NCBI RefSeq assembly: GCF_026340675.1
Contig: NZ_JAPEOX010000001.1
Coordinates: 3,348,001-3,412,000, forward strand
Reading direction: 5' to 3'
DNA: 64,000 nt
Source: Streptomyces sp. NBC_01264
GTDB lineage: Bacteria; Actinomycetota; Actinomycetes; Streptomycetales; Streptomycetaceae
In this document: one piece after another, positions 23,148 through 32,016 of the stretch
Numbering within the stretch: position 1 is the stretch's first letter
Layout: every line of letters begins with the position of its first letter
The notes under the pieces: model-generated
Told to the model about the DNA's origin: nothing
Database searches by the model: none
Seen by the model: only the letters and a program-made list of their open reading frames with translations
Program-made: the position numbers and the translations under genes

Positions 23148-24136
23148 GCCGGCCCGACGCCGCGCCCGACACCGCCGCCCCCGAGGTGCTGACCTTCGGG
23201 GAGACGATGCTCGCCCTGCGCGGCAGCGGCCCGCTGCGCCTGGGCGGGAGCACGGACGTCTCCGTCGCGGGCGCCGAGTCGAACGTCGCGATCGGCCTGG
23301 CCCGGCTGGGGCACGCGGTCCGCTGGGCGGGCGCGGTCGGCGAGGACGAAGCCGGTGAGCTGGTCCTACGGACCCTGCGCGCCGAGGGCGTCGACGTCTC
23401 CGGGGCCTCCCGCGACGACGGCGGTGCCCCGACCGGGCTGATGCTCACGGAGCCCAGGCTGCCGGAGGTCACGCGGGTGCACTCCTACCGCGCGGGCTCG
23501 GCGGGCTCCCGCCTCAAAGCGTGCTCCCTGGAGCGGGCCTTCACCGCGGCCCCGCCCAAGGTCCTGCACCTGACGGGGATCACCCCGGCGCTGTCCCGCT
23601 CGGCCCGCTCGGCCTGCGCCCTCGCGCTGCGCCTCGCCGCCGAGCACTCGGCGCTGGTCTGCCTGGACGTGAACTTCCGGTCCCGGCTGTGGTCCTGCGA
23701 GGAGGCGGCGGCGGTGCTGCGCACGTGGGCGCCGTCGGTGGACGTCCTCATCGCCTCCGACGACGAACTCCCCCTGTGCCTGCCTCCGGACGCCCCGGCC
23801 GACACGGCCCTCCGGGCGAAGGAACTCCTCGCCCTCGGGGTCGGCGAGGTGGTGGTCACGCTCGGCTCGGCCGGCGCGACGGCCTACACGGACGAAGGCC
23901 GGACGGTCCACGCCCCGGCGCGGCCCGTCCGCGCGGTCGACACGGTCGGCGCGGGCGACGCCTTCGTGGCGGGCTACCTCTCGGCGTTCCTCGACGGCTC
24001 CACACCGGAGACGCGACTGGACCGCGCGGTCACCACGGGCGCCTTCGCGGTGGCCTCCCGGGGCGACTGGGAAGGCGCCCCCACCCGAGCGGAACTCGGA
24101 CTCCTGTCGGCCCCCGCCGGCACCGTGGTCCGCTGA
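23144..24136 (+). CDS. PfkB-family sugar kinase (2-keto-3-deoxygluconate/galactonate kinase type)
   Basis: A 330-residue kinase starting at GTG 23144 (GTGA overlap). It should phosphorylate a 2-keto-3-deoxy sugar acid before the aldolase step. The PfkB signatures are present: VAGAESNVAIGLARLG near residue 42 and AVDTVGAGDAFVAGY near residue 265, with the catalytic Asp in GAGDAF. LHLTGITPAL and LDVNFRSRLW match KDG-kinase-like members. Gene order regulator-dehydratase-aldolase-kinase supports the DgoK-like role, though ribokinase-family substrates are hard to predict. Confidence 0.85.
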   Translation: MSRPDAAPDTAAPEVLTFGETMLALRGSGPLRLGGSTDVSVAGAESNVAIGLARLGHAVRWAGAVGEDEAGELVLRTLRAEGVDVSGASRDDGGAPTGLMLTEPRLPEVTRVHSYRAGSAGSRLKACSLERAFTAAPPKVLHLTGITPALSRSARSACALALRLAAEHSALVCLDVNFRSRLWSCEEAAAVLRTWAPSVDVLIASDDELPLCLPPDAPADTALRAKELLALGVGEVVVTLGSAGATAYTDEGRTVHAPARPVRAVDTVGAGDAFVAGYLSAFLDGSTPETRLDRAVTTGAFAVASRGDWEGAPTRAELGLLSAPAGTVVR

Positions 24137-24146
24137 CGATCTCGTC

Positions 24147-24181
24147 GGGTCCGGGACGACACGGGGGTGCGTCCCGGGCCC
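24147..24181. terminator. bidirectional terminator
   Basis: GGGTCCGGGACG (24147-24158) pairs with CGTCCCGGGCCC (24170-24181), one G-T pair. It lies between the convergent kinase gene and the hypothetical gene at 24192. Confidence 0.65.
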
Positions 24182-24191
24182 GGCGGCTCCA

Positions 24192-24638
24192 TCAGTCGCC
24201 GGAGAAGCCCCAGAAGTAGATCTCCTCCGGATGGCCCGCGGCGTCGTGCAGGACCGCACACCTGCCGAACCAGCGCCGGGAGGCGAGCGGTCCCATCGCC
24301 GGCACGTGCTCCCGGGTCAGTCGCTCCGTACCGGCCACCCGGCGCGCCTCGTCGGGCCCCACGGGCTCCACGGTGCAGTACTCGGGCTCCTCCCCCGGCC
24401 CCAGCACCCTGTACACGTCCAGGATCGAGTGCGTGCCCTCCGTCTGGATCTGCTCGTCCTCCAGCAGCAGGTCGAGGGTCGCCGGCCGGGGCCGTGCCCC
24501 GCCGGCCTCGTCCTCGTCGTCCCCCCAGGGCTCCCAGTAGTAGTCCTGCGACGCGAAGACGCTCTGCCTCAGTGCGTCCAACGCCGCTCCGAGGTCCTCC
24601 CGATGAGGAACGTAGTACTCCCACCCCGACGCACCCAC
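24192..24638 (-). CDS. conserved hypothetical protein
   Basis: A leftward gene of about 148 residues if started at GTG 24638 (VGASGWEYYVPHREDLGAAL); a longer frame to 24731 exists but would overlap the divergent FmdB gene. Features are an aromatic N-terminus, an acidic loop (WGDDEDEAGG) and a C-terminal half ending EEIYFWGFSGD. It resembles small Streptomyces proteins of unknown role that begin WEYYVPY. No motif identifies an activity. Confidence 0.65.
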   Translation of the reverse strand: MGASGWEYYVPHREDLGAALDALRQSVFASQDYYWEPWGDDEDEAGGARPRPATLDLLLEDEQIQTEGTHSILDVYRVLGPGEEPEYCTVEPVGPDEARRVAGTERLTREHVPAMGPLASRRWFGRCAVLHDAAGHPEEIYFWGFSGD

Positions 24639-24729
24639 GACAGCCCCGCCTCCACAACCCGTTCCGACAGTGAGGTGGAAGCTAGCAGCGGGCACTGACA
24701 CCCGGCCGCGCACTGCGTAGCCTGTCCGC

Positions 24730-24942
24730 ATGCCCCGTTACGAATTCCGCTGCCGGACCTGCGAAGACACCTTCGAGGTCAGCCGCCCCATGGCCGAGTC
24801 CTCCGCACCCGCCGACTGCCCCGCCGGGCACGCCGACACCGTCAAGCTGCTCTCGGCCGTCGCCGTCGGCGGAACCAGCGCGGCCCCCGCCGCGCCCATG
24901 GGCGGCGGCGGAGGCTGCTGCGGTGGAGGCGGCTGCGGCTAG
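24730..24942 (+). CDS. FmdB-family zinc ribbon protein
   Basis: A 70-residue protein starting at ATG 24730. MPRYEFRCRTCEDTFEV is the FmdB/CxxC_CxxC_SSSS signature, and C-P-A-G-H supplies the second half of the zinc site. The C-terminus is Gly/Cys-rich (GGGGGCCGGGGCG). It is likely a regulatory zinc ribbon. It converges with the methyltransferase gene, only 6 bp apart. Confidence 0.88.
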   Translation: MPRYEFRCRTCEDTFEVSRPMAESSAPADCPAGHADTVKLLSAVAVGGTSAAPAAPMGGGGGCCGGGGCG

Positions 24943-24948
24943 GACGAC

Positions 24949-25608
24949 CTAACGCTTGCGGGACAGGGTGATGCCGTCGGAGATCGCCAGCAGCACCGAT
25001 TCCATGCGGGGGTCCGCCGCGACGTGCTCGTTGTAGGCCTGGACCCCCGCCGCTCCACCGGTCGCGGCAGGATCCAGCACCGAGCCGTGGAACAGGGTGT
25101 TGTCCGTGACGAGCAGCGCGCCCGGGCGCAGCCGGGGCACGAGCTCCTCCCAGTAGGCGATCTGGCTCTGCTTGTCCGCGTCCATGTACGCCATGTCGAT
25201 GTGCGGCTCCGCCGGCATCGCGCGCAGCGTCTCGATCGCGGGCGCGATCCGCAGGTCGATGCGGTCCGCGACCCCGGCCTTCGCCCAGGCCTCGCGCGCG
25301 TACGCCGTCCACTCCTCCGAGACGTCGCAGGCGATGAGGCGGCCGTCCGCCGGCATGGCCTGTGCCATCGACAGGGAGGAGAAGCCGGTGAAGGTGCCGA
25401 TCTCCACGATGTGCCGGGCGCCGGTCAGCCGGACCAGGAAGGCCAGCAGCGGCCCCTGCTCCTGCGCCGACTGCATCCCGGCCGAGTCCGGGAACACCTC
25501 GTAGGTGGTCGCCACCAGCCCCCGCTGGACCTCGTCCAGCGGGGGATTGTGCGCGAGCACGTACTGGTAGAGCTCGTCTGTGATCTTCGTGCTGTTGCCC
25601 TTGGTCAT
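24949..25608 (-). CDS. class I SAM-dependent O-methyltransferase
   Basis: A 219-residue enzyme of the caffeoyl-CoA/catechol O-methyltransferase family. Motif I is IVEIGTFTGFSSLSMAQAMP (about residues 67-86), then LIACDVSEEWTAYAREAW. The metal-binding Asp cluster is IDMAYMDADK (about 138-147), followed by LVTDNTLFHGSVLD. The methyl acceptor is unknown. It starts at ATG 25608 with a poor ribosome-binding site, 19 bp after the HAD gene stop in the same direction, so it may be the last gene of the Ter-associated biosynthetic operon. Confidence 0.85.
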   Translation of the reverse strand: MTKGNSTKITDELYQYVLAHNPPLDEVQRGLVATTYEVFPDSAGMQSAQEQGPLLAFLVRLTGARHIVEIGTFTGFSSLSMAQAMPADGRLIACDVSEEWTAYAREAWAKAGVADRIDLRIAPAIETLRAMPAEPHIDMAYMDADKQSQIAYWEELVPRLRPGALLVTDNTLFHGSVLDPAATGGAAGVQAYNEHVAADPRMESVLLAISDGITLSRKR

Positions 25609-25627
25609 GGGGCCAGTGTGCCCATGA

Positions 25628-26458
25628 TCAGGCGTCAGGGGCGGCGAGTCGCGCGACTTCGCGGGTGAACGCGCGCACGATCTCCTCGCCGGCCAGTACG
25701 CCCGCCTGCGCCAGCGACGTCACGTGCGGCGCCGTCCAGTCGGCGTCGGCCAGTTCCCCGTGGCCCGGCCGCCAGGCCGTGTCCGCCGCGAGCAGCAGGT
25801 CCGCGTCCAGCAGCGAGTCGCCGGCGGCCAGGGTGCTCGTGGCCCCCGTCCGCTCGGCCACCTCCCGCATCGCCGCGCTCTTGGTCAGCGGCCGCGGGAC
25901 GGCGTAGATCTTCCGGCCCTGGAGCGAGACCGTCCAGCCGCGCGCCTCGGACCACTCCGTCAGCGCCTTGATCCACTCCGCGGGGACCAGCGCCCGCTCC
26001 ACGACCAGGTACGCGAACAGGTCCTCGGCCACCCGCGCCTTGCGCAGCCAGGCCGGATCGGCCACGGACAGCAGGTGCGCGTTCATCTCCTCCAGCGGGA
26101 CGGACTCCGCGGCGAGCCGCGCCGCGACCTGGCGGCGCCAGTCCCGGTCCGGGACCCCGTCCACCAGCAGCTGGCCGCCGTTGGCGCAGATGGCGTATTT
26201 CGCCGGCCGGCCGGGGAAGCGGATGCGCTGGTACTGCTTGCGGGTCCGGGTGGTGGTCGGCACGAATACCGCGGCCGGGTCCGCGGACAGTTCCGCCAGC
26301 AGACCCGCCGCCGTCTCCGTCATGAACGACAGGGGCTTGCTCTCGTGCACCTCCACGCACAGCAGCCGCGGGGCCACCGGGTCGGGCATGGTCAGGCCGA
26401 GCGCGGCCGCCGAGTAGATGAGCGTACGGTCGAGGTCACTGGCTACGAGAACGGTCAC
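25628..26458 (-). CDS. HAD-superfamily phosphatase of the Ter-associated operon
   Basis: A 276-residue protein starting at GTG 26458, overlapping the preceding stop by 4 bp. Motif I is VASDLDRTLIYS with nucleophile Asp 8 and acid/base Asp 10. The C2-type cap covers about 85-190 (YAICANGGQLLVDG is typical of sucrose-phosphatase/Cof-like HADs). The Lys is in RPLTKSAAMREV and motif IV is LAAGDSLLDADLLL. In Ter gene clusters a HAD of this kind accompanies phosphoribosyltransferases and is proposed to dephosphorylate a nucleotide-like intermediate. Confidence 0.88.
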   Translation of the reverse strand: MTVLVASDLDRTLIYSAAALGLTMPDPVAPRLLCVEVHESKPLSFMTETAAGLLAELSADPAAVFVPTTTRTRKQYQRIRFPGRPAKYAICANGGQLLVDGVPDRDWRRQVAARLAAESVPLEEMNAHLLSVADPAWLRKARVAEDLFAYLVVERALVPAEWIKALTEWSEARGWTVSLQGRKIYAVPRPLTKSAAMREVAERTGATSTLAAGDSLLDADLLLAADTAWRPGHGELADADWTAPHVTSLAQAGVLAGEEIVRAFTREVARLAAPDA

Positions 26459-28989
26459 TTGGTGGCCACGGCCTTTCCGTCGGCGCCGGTGGCGCCGCGC
26501 GTGAAGCGGGGATGGATGAGTCCTACGCAGCTGTACGGCAGGCCGTCGACCTCTTCCACCGGCACCCCCCGCTGCTCCGCGAGGAGGCGTACGTGGTCCA
26601 GGTCGGCCCCGGCGCCGCGCTGCGCGAGGATCTTCCACGGCACCCGGCGCAGCAGCACCCGCGTCGTCTCGCCGACGCCGGGCTTCACCAGGTTCACGTC
26701 GTGGATCCCGTACTCCTCGCTGATCCGCTCCACCGCCCGCCAGCCCACCCAGGTCGGCGTGCGGTCGGCTGCGAGGAGCTCCTTGACCTCGGCGTCCACG
26801 GCCTCGGCCACCTCCTCGAAGTGTGCGGAGACGGTGTCGACGAACGCGACGGAGACGTCGGCCCCGGCGAGCTCGCGGTAGAACTTCGCGCCGTGGAAAT
26901 CGGCGGGTCCGACCAGGTCGGACCTGAGCACCGTACGCGAGACCAGTCCGGAAACGGTGGAATTGAGACAGGCGGAGGGGATCAGGAAGTCCTCGCGGGT
27001 GCCGTACGTCTCCACGCACGAGCCGGGGTCGGCGAGGACCACGATCTCCGGGTTGAAGCCCTCGAACTCGCCCAGGGCCTCGCGCAGTTCGCGGGTGATG
27101 GCACCCTTGCCGGTCCAGCCGTCGACGAAGACGACGTCGGCCGGGTCGTGGTGGGCGGCCAGCCAGCGCAGCGCGTTGGCGTCGATGCCGCGGCCGCGCA
27201 CGATGGAGACGGCGTAGTGCGGCAGGTCCAGGCCGTGGCGGGCCTGCGCCCAGCGCCGCATCAGCACGCCCACGGGGGTGCCGGCGCGGGCCAGGGAGAC
27301 CAGGACCGGGGACGGAGAGCGCTCGGCGAGGACCGTCTCGGTGACGGTGCCGACGGCGCGGGCCATCCGGGCGGCGGAGGCGGTCAGCGCGCTCTGGTAG
27401 AGCTGCTGGTACTCCGGGGACGGCTGGAACTCCACCGGCAGCGATTCCGCGTAGTGCGCGCCGCCCGCCTGGATGGCCTCCTCGCGCTCCTCGGTCGGGG
27501 CTTCCAGCTCCACGTCGGAGAGGTCCTGGAGCAGCCAGCCGACGTCCTCGGCGGCGTAGGAGGAGAAGGCGGGCCCGCGCAGTGGCCCGCCCAGCGGCTC
27601 GCCCGGCGCTTCTCGCGGGGGCTCGGTCATGATCGGCTCCTGCCGGTCGGGTTTGTACGAAGGTATGACCGCCAGCACGACCCGGCCGGTGTGCGGCGCG
27701 AGGGCGGCGAGCAGGCCGGTACGGAGCTCGGCGGTGTCCCCGGCGGAGTCCACGACGGCGATCACGGCGTCGAAGCCGGCGCCGGCGGTGCTCGCGACGT
27801 TGTACGCGTACCGGTCTCCCGGGCCGTCGGCCGGGGCGTCGTGGGCGGGGAACACCAGCCTGGTGCGGATCGCGTAGCCGGGGTCGTCCACGGCGAGCAC
27901 CGGCGAGCGGGTGGTGGTGGAGAAGCGCACCTCGACCGGCGCGGACGGGGCGCCGGACGCCTCCAGGGCCTGCGCGAGGCGCAGCGGGGCGTACATCAGC
28001 TCCTCGTTGCCGAGTACGAGGACCCGCGTGGGGCCGTCGCCGAGCGCGGCCTTGAGCCGGTCCGCCATGCCCGGCAGGGCGGCCTCCAGGGCTGCGCGGT
28101 GCGCGGGGGTAAAGCCGTGGCGACCGCCGTCGGGTATCCCGGCGGGCCACTCCAGTTCCACGCGGGTGAAGCGCGAAATCAGCCCCTCCGGCGTTTGAGG
28201 AGCGGGGTCCGGGGCGGAGCCCCGGCGGACGGCCTGCGCCTCGTACCGCTCCACCAGTGCCTGGCCCTTCTCCAGGACCCCCTCTGGGAGGGAGACCGTG
28301 CCCGAGGCCAGGGATATGAGGTCGACCCGCGCCCCCAGCTCCTCCGCGAACGCGACGAGGCGGTCGCGGTCGGCCGGGGAGCGCATGTCGACCAGGGCGA
28401 CGACCACGTAGTGATCGCGCGGGTGGCGGGCGTGGAGGTCGGCGATGGTGTTCAGGACGGTGTTGCCGGTGGAGAACTCGTCGTCGACGAGGACCAGCGG
28501 GCCCGCGCCCGCCAGCAGCTTCGGGTCCTCCGGCAGCAGCAGGTGCGAGGTGGCGTGCGAGTGGGCCTCCTCGAAGCCACCCGCGGCCTCCACGCCGGGC
28601 ACGGGGCGGCGGGTGGAGTGCAGGTACGGGGCGCTGCCCAGGCCGTCGGCCACGCAGTGGCCCAGCCCGGTCGCGGTCTCCGCGTACCCCAGGACCACGG
28701 CCGAGGCCGCCCCGGCCTCTCCCAGCAGCTCCCGGACCCGCTCGCCGAGCCCGTACCCGGCGGCGTACACGGCCGCCGGGGACTGCGGGACGTGCTTGCC
28801 CAGCACCTGCGAGACCAGCAGGTGCGCCCGCTTGGGGTTGCGCCGCAGCGCCAGCCCGAGCAGTTCGTCCAGCCGCGGGCCGTCACCCGTCCCGTCCTCC
28901 AGGCTCACGCCCAGCCGGTCCGCGACCCAGGTTCCCGACCACACCGCTTCGATCTTCTTGCCCTTCTTCGCAGTCAACGGCCCGCTCAC
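26455..28989 (-). CDS. phosphoribosyltransferase-TRSP / StiP-like fusion protein
   Basis: One uninterrupted 844-codon frame starting at GTG 28989 (4-bp overlap with the lyase gene). Residues about 1-450 match the Ter-cluster PRTase: WSGTWVADRLG, YAETATGLGHCVADGLG, the PRPP loop LVLVDDEFSTGNTVLNTIAD, then a TRSP-like part (ELMYAPLRLAQALE, SPVLAVDDPGYAIRTRLVFP). The second half, from Met 454 (ATG 27630), is StiP-like: PVLVSLARAGTPVGVLMRRW, VFVDGWTGKGAITRELREAL, FLIPSACLNSTVSGLVSRTV. AGGAG lies 6 nt before ATG 27630, so a separate 391-residue StiP-like protein may also be made. A genomic repeat is embedded between the PRTase and TRSP parts. Confidence 0.85.
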   Translation of the reverse strand: MSGPLTAKKGKKIEAVWSGTWVADRLGVSLEDGTGDGPRLDELLGLALRRNPKRAHLLVSQVLGKHVPQSPAAVYAAGYGLGERVRELLGEAGAASAVVLGYAETATGLGHCVADGLGSAPYLHSTRRPVPGVEAAGGFEEAHSHATSHLLLPEDPKLLAGAGPLVLVDDEFSTGNTVLNTIADLHARHPRDHYVVVALVDMRSPADRDRLVAFAEELGARVDLISLASGTVSLPEGVLEKGQALVERYEAQAVRRGSAPDPAPQTPEGLISRFTRVELEWPAGIPDGGRHGFTPAHRAALEAALPGMADRLKAALGDGPTRVLVLGNEELMYAPLRLAQALEASGAPSAPVEVRFSTTTRSPVLAVDDPGYAIRTRLVFPAHDAPADGPGDRYAYNVASTAGAGFDAVIAVVDSAGDTAELRTGLLAALAPHTGRVVLAVIPSYKPDRQEPIMTEPPREAPGEPLGGPLRGPAFSSYAAEDVGWLLQDLSDVELEAPTEEREEAIQAGGAHYAESLPVEFQPSPEYQQLYQSALTASAARMARAVGTVTETVLAERSPSPVLVSLARAGTPVGVLMRRWAQARHGLDLPHYAVSIVRGRGIDANALRWLAAHHDPADVVFVDGWTGKGAITRELREALGEFEGFNPEIVVLADPGSCVETYGTREDFLIPSACLNSTVSGLVSRTVLRSDLVGPADFHGAKFYRELAGADVSVAFVDTVSAHFEEVAEAVDAEVKELLAADRTPTWVGWRAVERISEEYGIHDVNLVKPGVGETTRVLLRRVPWKILAQRGAGADLDHVRLLAEQRGVPVEEVDGLPYSCVGLIHPRFTRGATGADGKAVATK
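28180..28224. repeat. Streptomyces-type intergenic repeat inserted in a coding region
   Basis: The segment starting CAGCCCCTCCGGCGTTTGAG and running on through GAGCGGGGTCCGGGGC matches the copies at 45249-45364. Here it lies in frame inside the PRTase gene and encodes Ala-Pro-Gln-Thr-Pro-Glu-Gly-Leu on the minus strand. It falls at the junction of the PRTase and TRSP domains. Confidence 0.88.
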
Positions 28990-30152
28990 ACCTGGAGCCC
29001 GGCCGTGAGGAGATCGACGAAGCCGACCTCCTCCTTCGCCACACCGAAGACCTCGGCGCGCAGCATGGTGCGCTCGGCCCAGGCCCGGTGGGGCTTCACC
29101 TCGTTCATCTTGTTCGTGTAGGCGGAACGCATCACTCCACCGCCTCCGCTCTCGGGGCGCAGGATGTCTTGAGCATCGCTGAACTCCTCGTGCGACACCA
29201 CCGAGAGCGCGTGGACCGGGGTGACGTGGGCGGGGTGGATGCAGGTCTTGCCCAGCAGCCCGTTGGCCCGGTCGAGCTCTATCTCGCGCAGCAGCCCGTC
29301 CAGGTCGTGCTCGATCAGCGCGGTGCGCAGCTCCTCGACGCCCTCCTCCAGGAAGGGGCTGCGGCGCAGCTGCGGCTTGAAGAGGCGCTGCTGGCTGCGG
29401 AAGTACTCCCACACGGGCCCGGTGACGGTGAAGCCGGTGCCGTCGGCGCGGCTGAGCACGTTGACCACGTCGGCGATCACTCCGGCGACGATCTGGACGT
29501 CGTAGGCGGTCATGTCGGGGGTGCGGCGCAGTCCGTACGCGGAGCAGAAGTCGGTCACGCCCAGGCGCAGCGCCAGGACCCGCTCGCGGTACTTGTTGAC
29601 CGTGCGGGAGATCCCGGCGAGGGCCTCGACCCGGGTCTCCAGGTGGAGCAGCTCGGGGGTCTCCAGGACGGGCATCGCGTACAGGCGCGACAGGCCGCTG
29701 GCGGCCTCCGCCTGCGCGACGGCGTCGAGGAAGGCGTCCCCCCGGCTCTCGCTGAACTTGGGAAGCACGAATCCGGCCAGTCGCGCCGCCGAGCCGCCGA
29801 GCCGGTGCACGAGGTCGGGGATCTGCTCGGGCTCCCGGACGCGGATGAAGAGCAGCGGGAGCTCCGCGGGGTCCTCGTGGAGGGCGGCGAACTGCCGGAC
29901 GAGGTTCTCCTCGCCCCCGGCGACGTCCGCGTCGCTGATGGAATCCTCCAGGCAGAGGACCATGGAGACGACCCCGAGTCCGGCCTGCTTGCGGATGTCA
30001 CGGGCGAGCTGGGGCCGGGTGGCCGGGCTGTAGAGCGTGGCTCCCAGCGCGGCCGCGAGCGTGGCGGAGGGGGAGGCGGCGGTGAATTCTGCCGGCTCCT
30101 GGTGGAAGAGGTCCTTGCGGACGGTGGGCGAAATATGCCCGAAGTGACGCAT
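28986..30152 (-). CDS. HpcH/HpaI aldolase / citrate-lyase-beta-like protein of Ter cluster
   Basis: A 388-residue (beta/alpha)8-barrel C-C lyase starting at ATG 30152. Markers are LYSPATRPQLARDI, SMVLCLEDSISDADV (metal-binding Glu-Asp), PLLFIRVREPEQ, GFVLPKFSES, LYAMPVLETPE and KTCIHPAHVTPVHALSV near the end. It is the first gene of a leftward operon with the PRTase/StiP fusion and HAD phosphatase, each overlapping by 4 bp. Lyases of this subgroup accompany Ter proteins in many bacteria and may make a precursor for a phosphoribosylated metabolite. Confidence 0.88.
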   Translation of the reverse strand: MRHFGHISPTVRKDLFHQEPAEFTAASPSATLAAALGATLYSPATRPQLARDIRKQAGLGVVSMVLCLEDSISDADVAGGEENLVRQFAALHEDPAELPLLFIRVREPEQIPDLVHRLGGSAARLAGFVLPKFSESRGDAFLDAVAQAEAASGLSRLYAMPVLETPELLHLETRVEALAGISRTVNKYRERVLALRLGVTDFCSAYGLRRTPDMTAYDVQIVAGVIADVVNVLSRADGTGFTVTGPVWEYFRSQQRLFKPQLRRSPFLEEGVEELRTALIEHDLDGLLREIELDRANGLLGKTCIHPAHVTPVHALSVVSHEEFSDAQDILRPESGGGGVMRSAYTNKMNEVKPHRAWAERTMLRAEVFGVAKEEVGFVDLLTAGLQV

Positions 30153-30336
30153 GTGCTTCCCCCGTACAGGCTCGGCGGCCGATCTGGCATGGCCGGTAAT
30201 AGTACGTACGAACGTGAGTCAAGAGTTCCTCAAGCACATGAAATCCAGGTAACCCTCTTGCACCATGCCCAGGTCTCGCGATCCGGACAAGGTCTACGGG
30301 GGGCCGCATTGTCCCGCTCCCGTCCGGGAGGGCAGG

Positions 30337-31083
30337 ATGACCGCCATGACGCACGCGATGCAGAAGGGCTCCAACATCCCCGTGGCCGCCTTGGCGGTCC
30401 GCGCGGTGCTGCGCTGGACCGGGGGGCCCGACGTGCCCGACGTGGACGCCTCCGCACTGCTCGTGGGGGCGGACGGGCGCGTGCGCTCGGACGAGGACTT
30501 CGTCTTCTACAACCAGCCCCGGCACCCCTCGGGGGCCGTCTGGCGCCTCGGGAAGAAGCAGCTCGGCGACGGGATCACCGACGCCGTCCAGGCGGACCTG
30601 CGGGCCGTGACACCGGCCGTGGACCGGATCCTGGTCGTCGCCTCCGCCGAGGACGTCCCCTTCGAGCGGGTCCACGACCTGCGGATCCTGCTCTACGACG
30701 CCACCGCGACCGGCGGCTCCGAGCCGCTGGCGTACTTCGACGTACGGCCGGAGACGGGCGCCGAGACGGCGCTGATCTGCGGCGAGCTCTACCGGCGGGC
30801 CGACGCGTGGAAGTTCCGCGCGCTGGGCGAGGGGTACTCCAACGGGCTCGTCGGCCTGGCCACCGACCACGGGATCTCCGTGGACGAGAACGCCCCCGAG
30901 GCTCAGGAGCAGCCCCGGGCGCAGGCCGCCACGGCGACCCCGGCGCCGCCCACCCAGGCCCCGCCGGTCGCCGAGCCCGCCTACGGCTACCCGCAGCCGG
31001 TGGCGCAGGCCCCGGTGCCGGCTCCGGGCGGGGACCCGTCCTTCCGGCTGCCGGCGCAGGGCCCGCAGTTCATCCGCCGCTGA
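30337..31083 (+). CDS. TerD-family protein with Pro-rich tail
   Basis: A 248-residue protein, divergent from the lyase operon. ATG 30337 follows GGGAGG by 4 nt; ATG 30346 is an alternative. The TerD domain covers about 1-190: [73 protein letters not shown]. Acidic residues of the Ca2+ sites are largely kept. Residues 190-248 are Pro/Ala/Gln-rich and likely disordered. It is probably a cytoplasmic or membrane-surface Ca2+-binding stress protein. Confidence 0.9.
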   Translation: MTAMTHAMQKGSNIPVAALAVRAVLRWTGGPDVPDVDASALLVGADGRVRSDEDFVFYNQPRHPSGAVWRLGKKQLGDGITDAVQADLRAVTPAVDRILVVASAEDVPFERVHDLRILLYDATATGGSEPLAYFDVRPETGAETALICGELYRRADAWKFRALGEGYSNGLVGLATDHGISVDENAPEAQEQPRAQAATATPAPPTQAPPVAEPAYGYPQPVAQAPVPAPGGDPSFRLPAQGPQFIRR

Positions 31084-31130
31084 GCACGGGGCCCGCGGGA
31101 GCGCCCCTGCCGCTCCCCGGCCCCGTCGTG

Positions 31131-31871
31131 TCAGGTCTTGGTCTTGTAGCCCCGGCCCCACTGGAGGCCCCACCCGTACAGCCGGTCGAGCTCGGCCTGG
31201 AACCCGTACACGAAGGTGACCTCGCGCCGCACGATCAGCTCTCCCTTGACGTTCTCCAGGGAGACGACGGCGCAGGAGCGGGCGTGCGGGTGGCGCTCCT
31301 CCAGCGGGATCTCGATGCGCGGCCCGGTGATCGGGTAGAGGGTGACCAGGGCGTGCGTCCGGTCGAAGGCCGGGGTCTGGTCGTAGATGTACACGAAGAC
31401 CAGCAGCCGCTTGATCTCCTCGGCGTGGTCGAGATTGACGAAGATCGTCTCGCCGGAGGGCGCCCCGAACCGGTCGTCCCCGCTGAGTTTCACGTACGGC
31501 GGGCTGTTGATGTCCCCGTGCAGGTTCCCCAGGGGCTGGACGACGCCCCGGGTGCCGTCGGTCAGCTCGTAGAGGCAGCCGATGTCGAGGTCGACATTGA
31601 CCATGCCCTGGGTGTGCGCCTGCACCATGTCCGGTTTGAACAGCTTGAACGGATGCCGGAAGAGCTGCCCGCTCTGGCCGGCGCTGCGGCCGCCGATGTC
31701 CGAGGTCCGCATCCGCCAGGAGAGGTTCACGCGCAGATTGCCGTGCACCGCCCCCTGTTTGGTGAGCGATACCGTCGGATGGCGTTTGGTCAGCTCGATC
31801 GCGTTCGACGAGGCACTGCCCGACTGGAACTGCGTGCCGCGGCTTCCCCTGATGCCGTCGAAGAATCCCAT
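31131..31871 (-). CDS. TerD-domain tellurium-resistance-type protein
   Basis: A 246-residue leftward gene; ATG 31871 ([12 protein letters not shown]) follows a G-rich site. [20 protein letters not shown] and [19 protein letters not shown] are TerD-superfamily sequences, and [38 protein letters not shown] and [19 protein letters not shown] complete the domain. It is more divergent than the two 191-residue TerD proteins, and resembles the Streptomyces tellurium resistance protein subgroup close to TerA/TerZ. No membrane segment is present. Confidence 0.87.
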   Translation of the reverse strand: MGFFDGIRGSRGTQFQSGSASSNAIELTKRHPTVSLTKQGAVHGNLRVNLSWRMRTSDIGGRSAGQSGQLFRHPFKLFKPDMVQAHTQGMVNVDLDIGCLYELTDGTRGVVQPLGNLHGDINSPPYVKLSGDDRFGAPSGETIFVNLDHAEEIKRLLVFVYIYDQTPAFDRTHALVTLYPITGPRIEIPLEERHPHARSCAVVSLENVKGELIVRREVTFVYGFQAELDRLYGWGLQWGRGYKTKT

Positions 31872-32016
31872 CCCCACAACCCCCCTGCTCCCTTGGCCCG
31901 CTTGGCCCCCTGCAGTCATGCCGGCGTCGCGTCCCGGCATGCGGACGGGGCGGCCCGGTGGGTCCGTGGACCCGCCGGACCGCCCCGCACTTGAGCGTTC
32001 CGCATTACCGCCGCGA

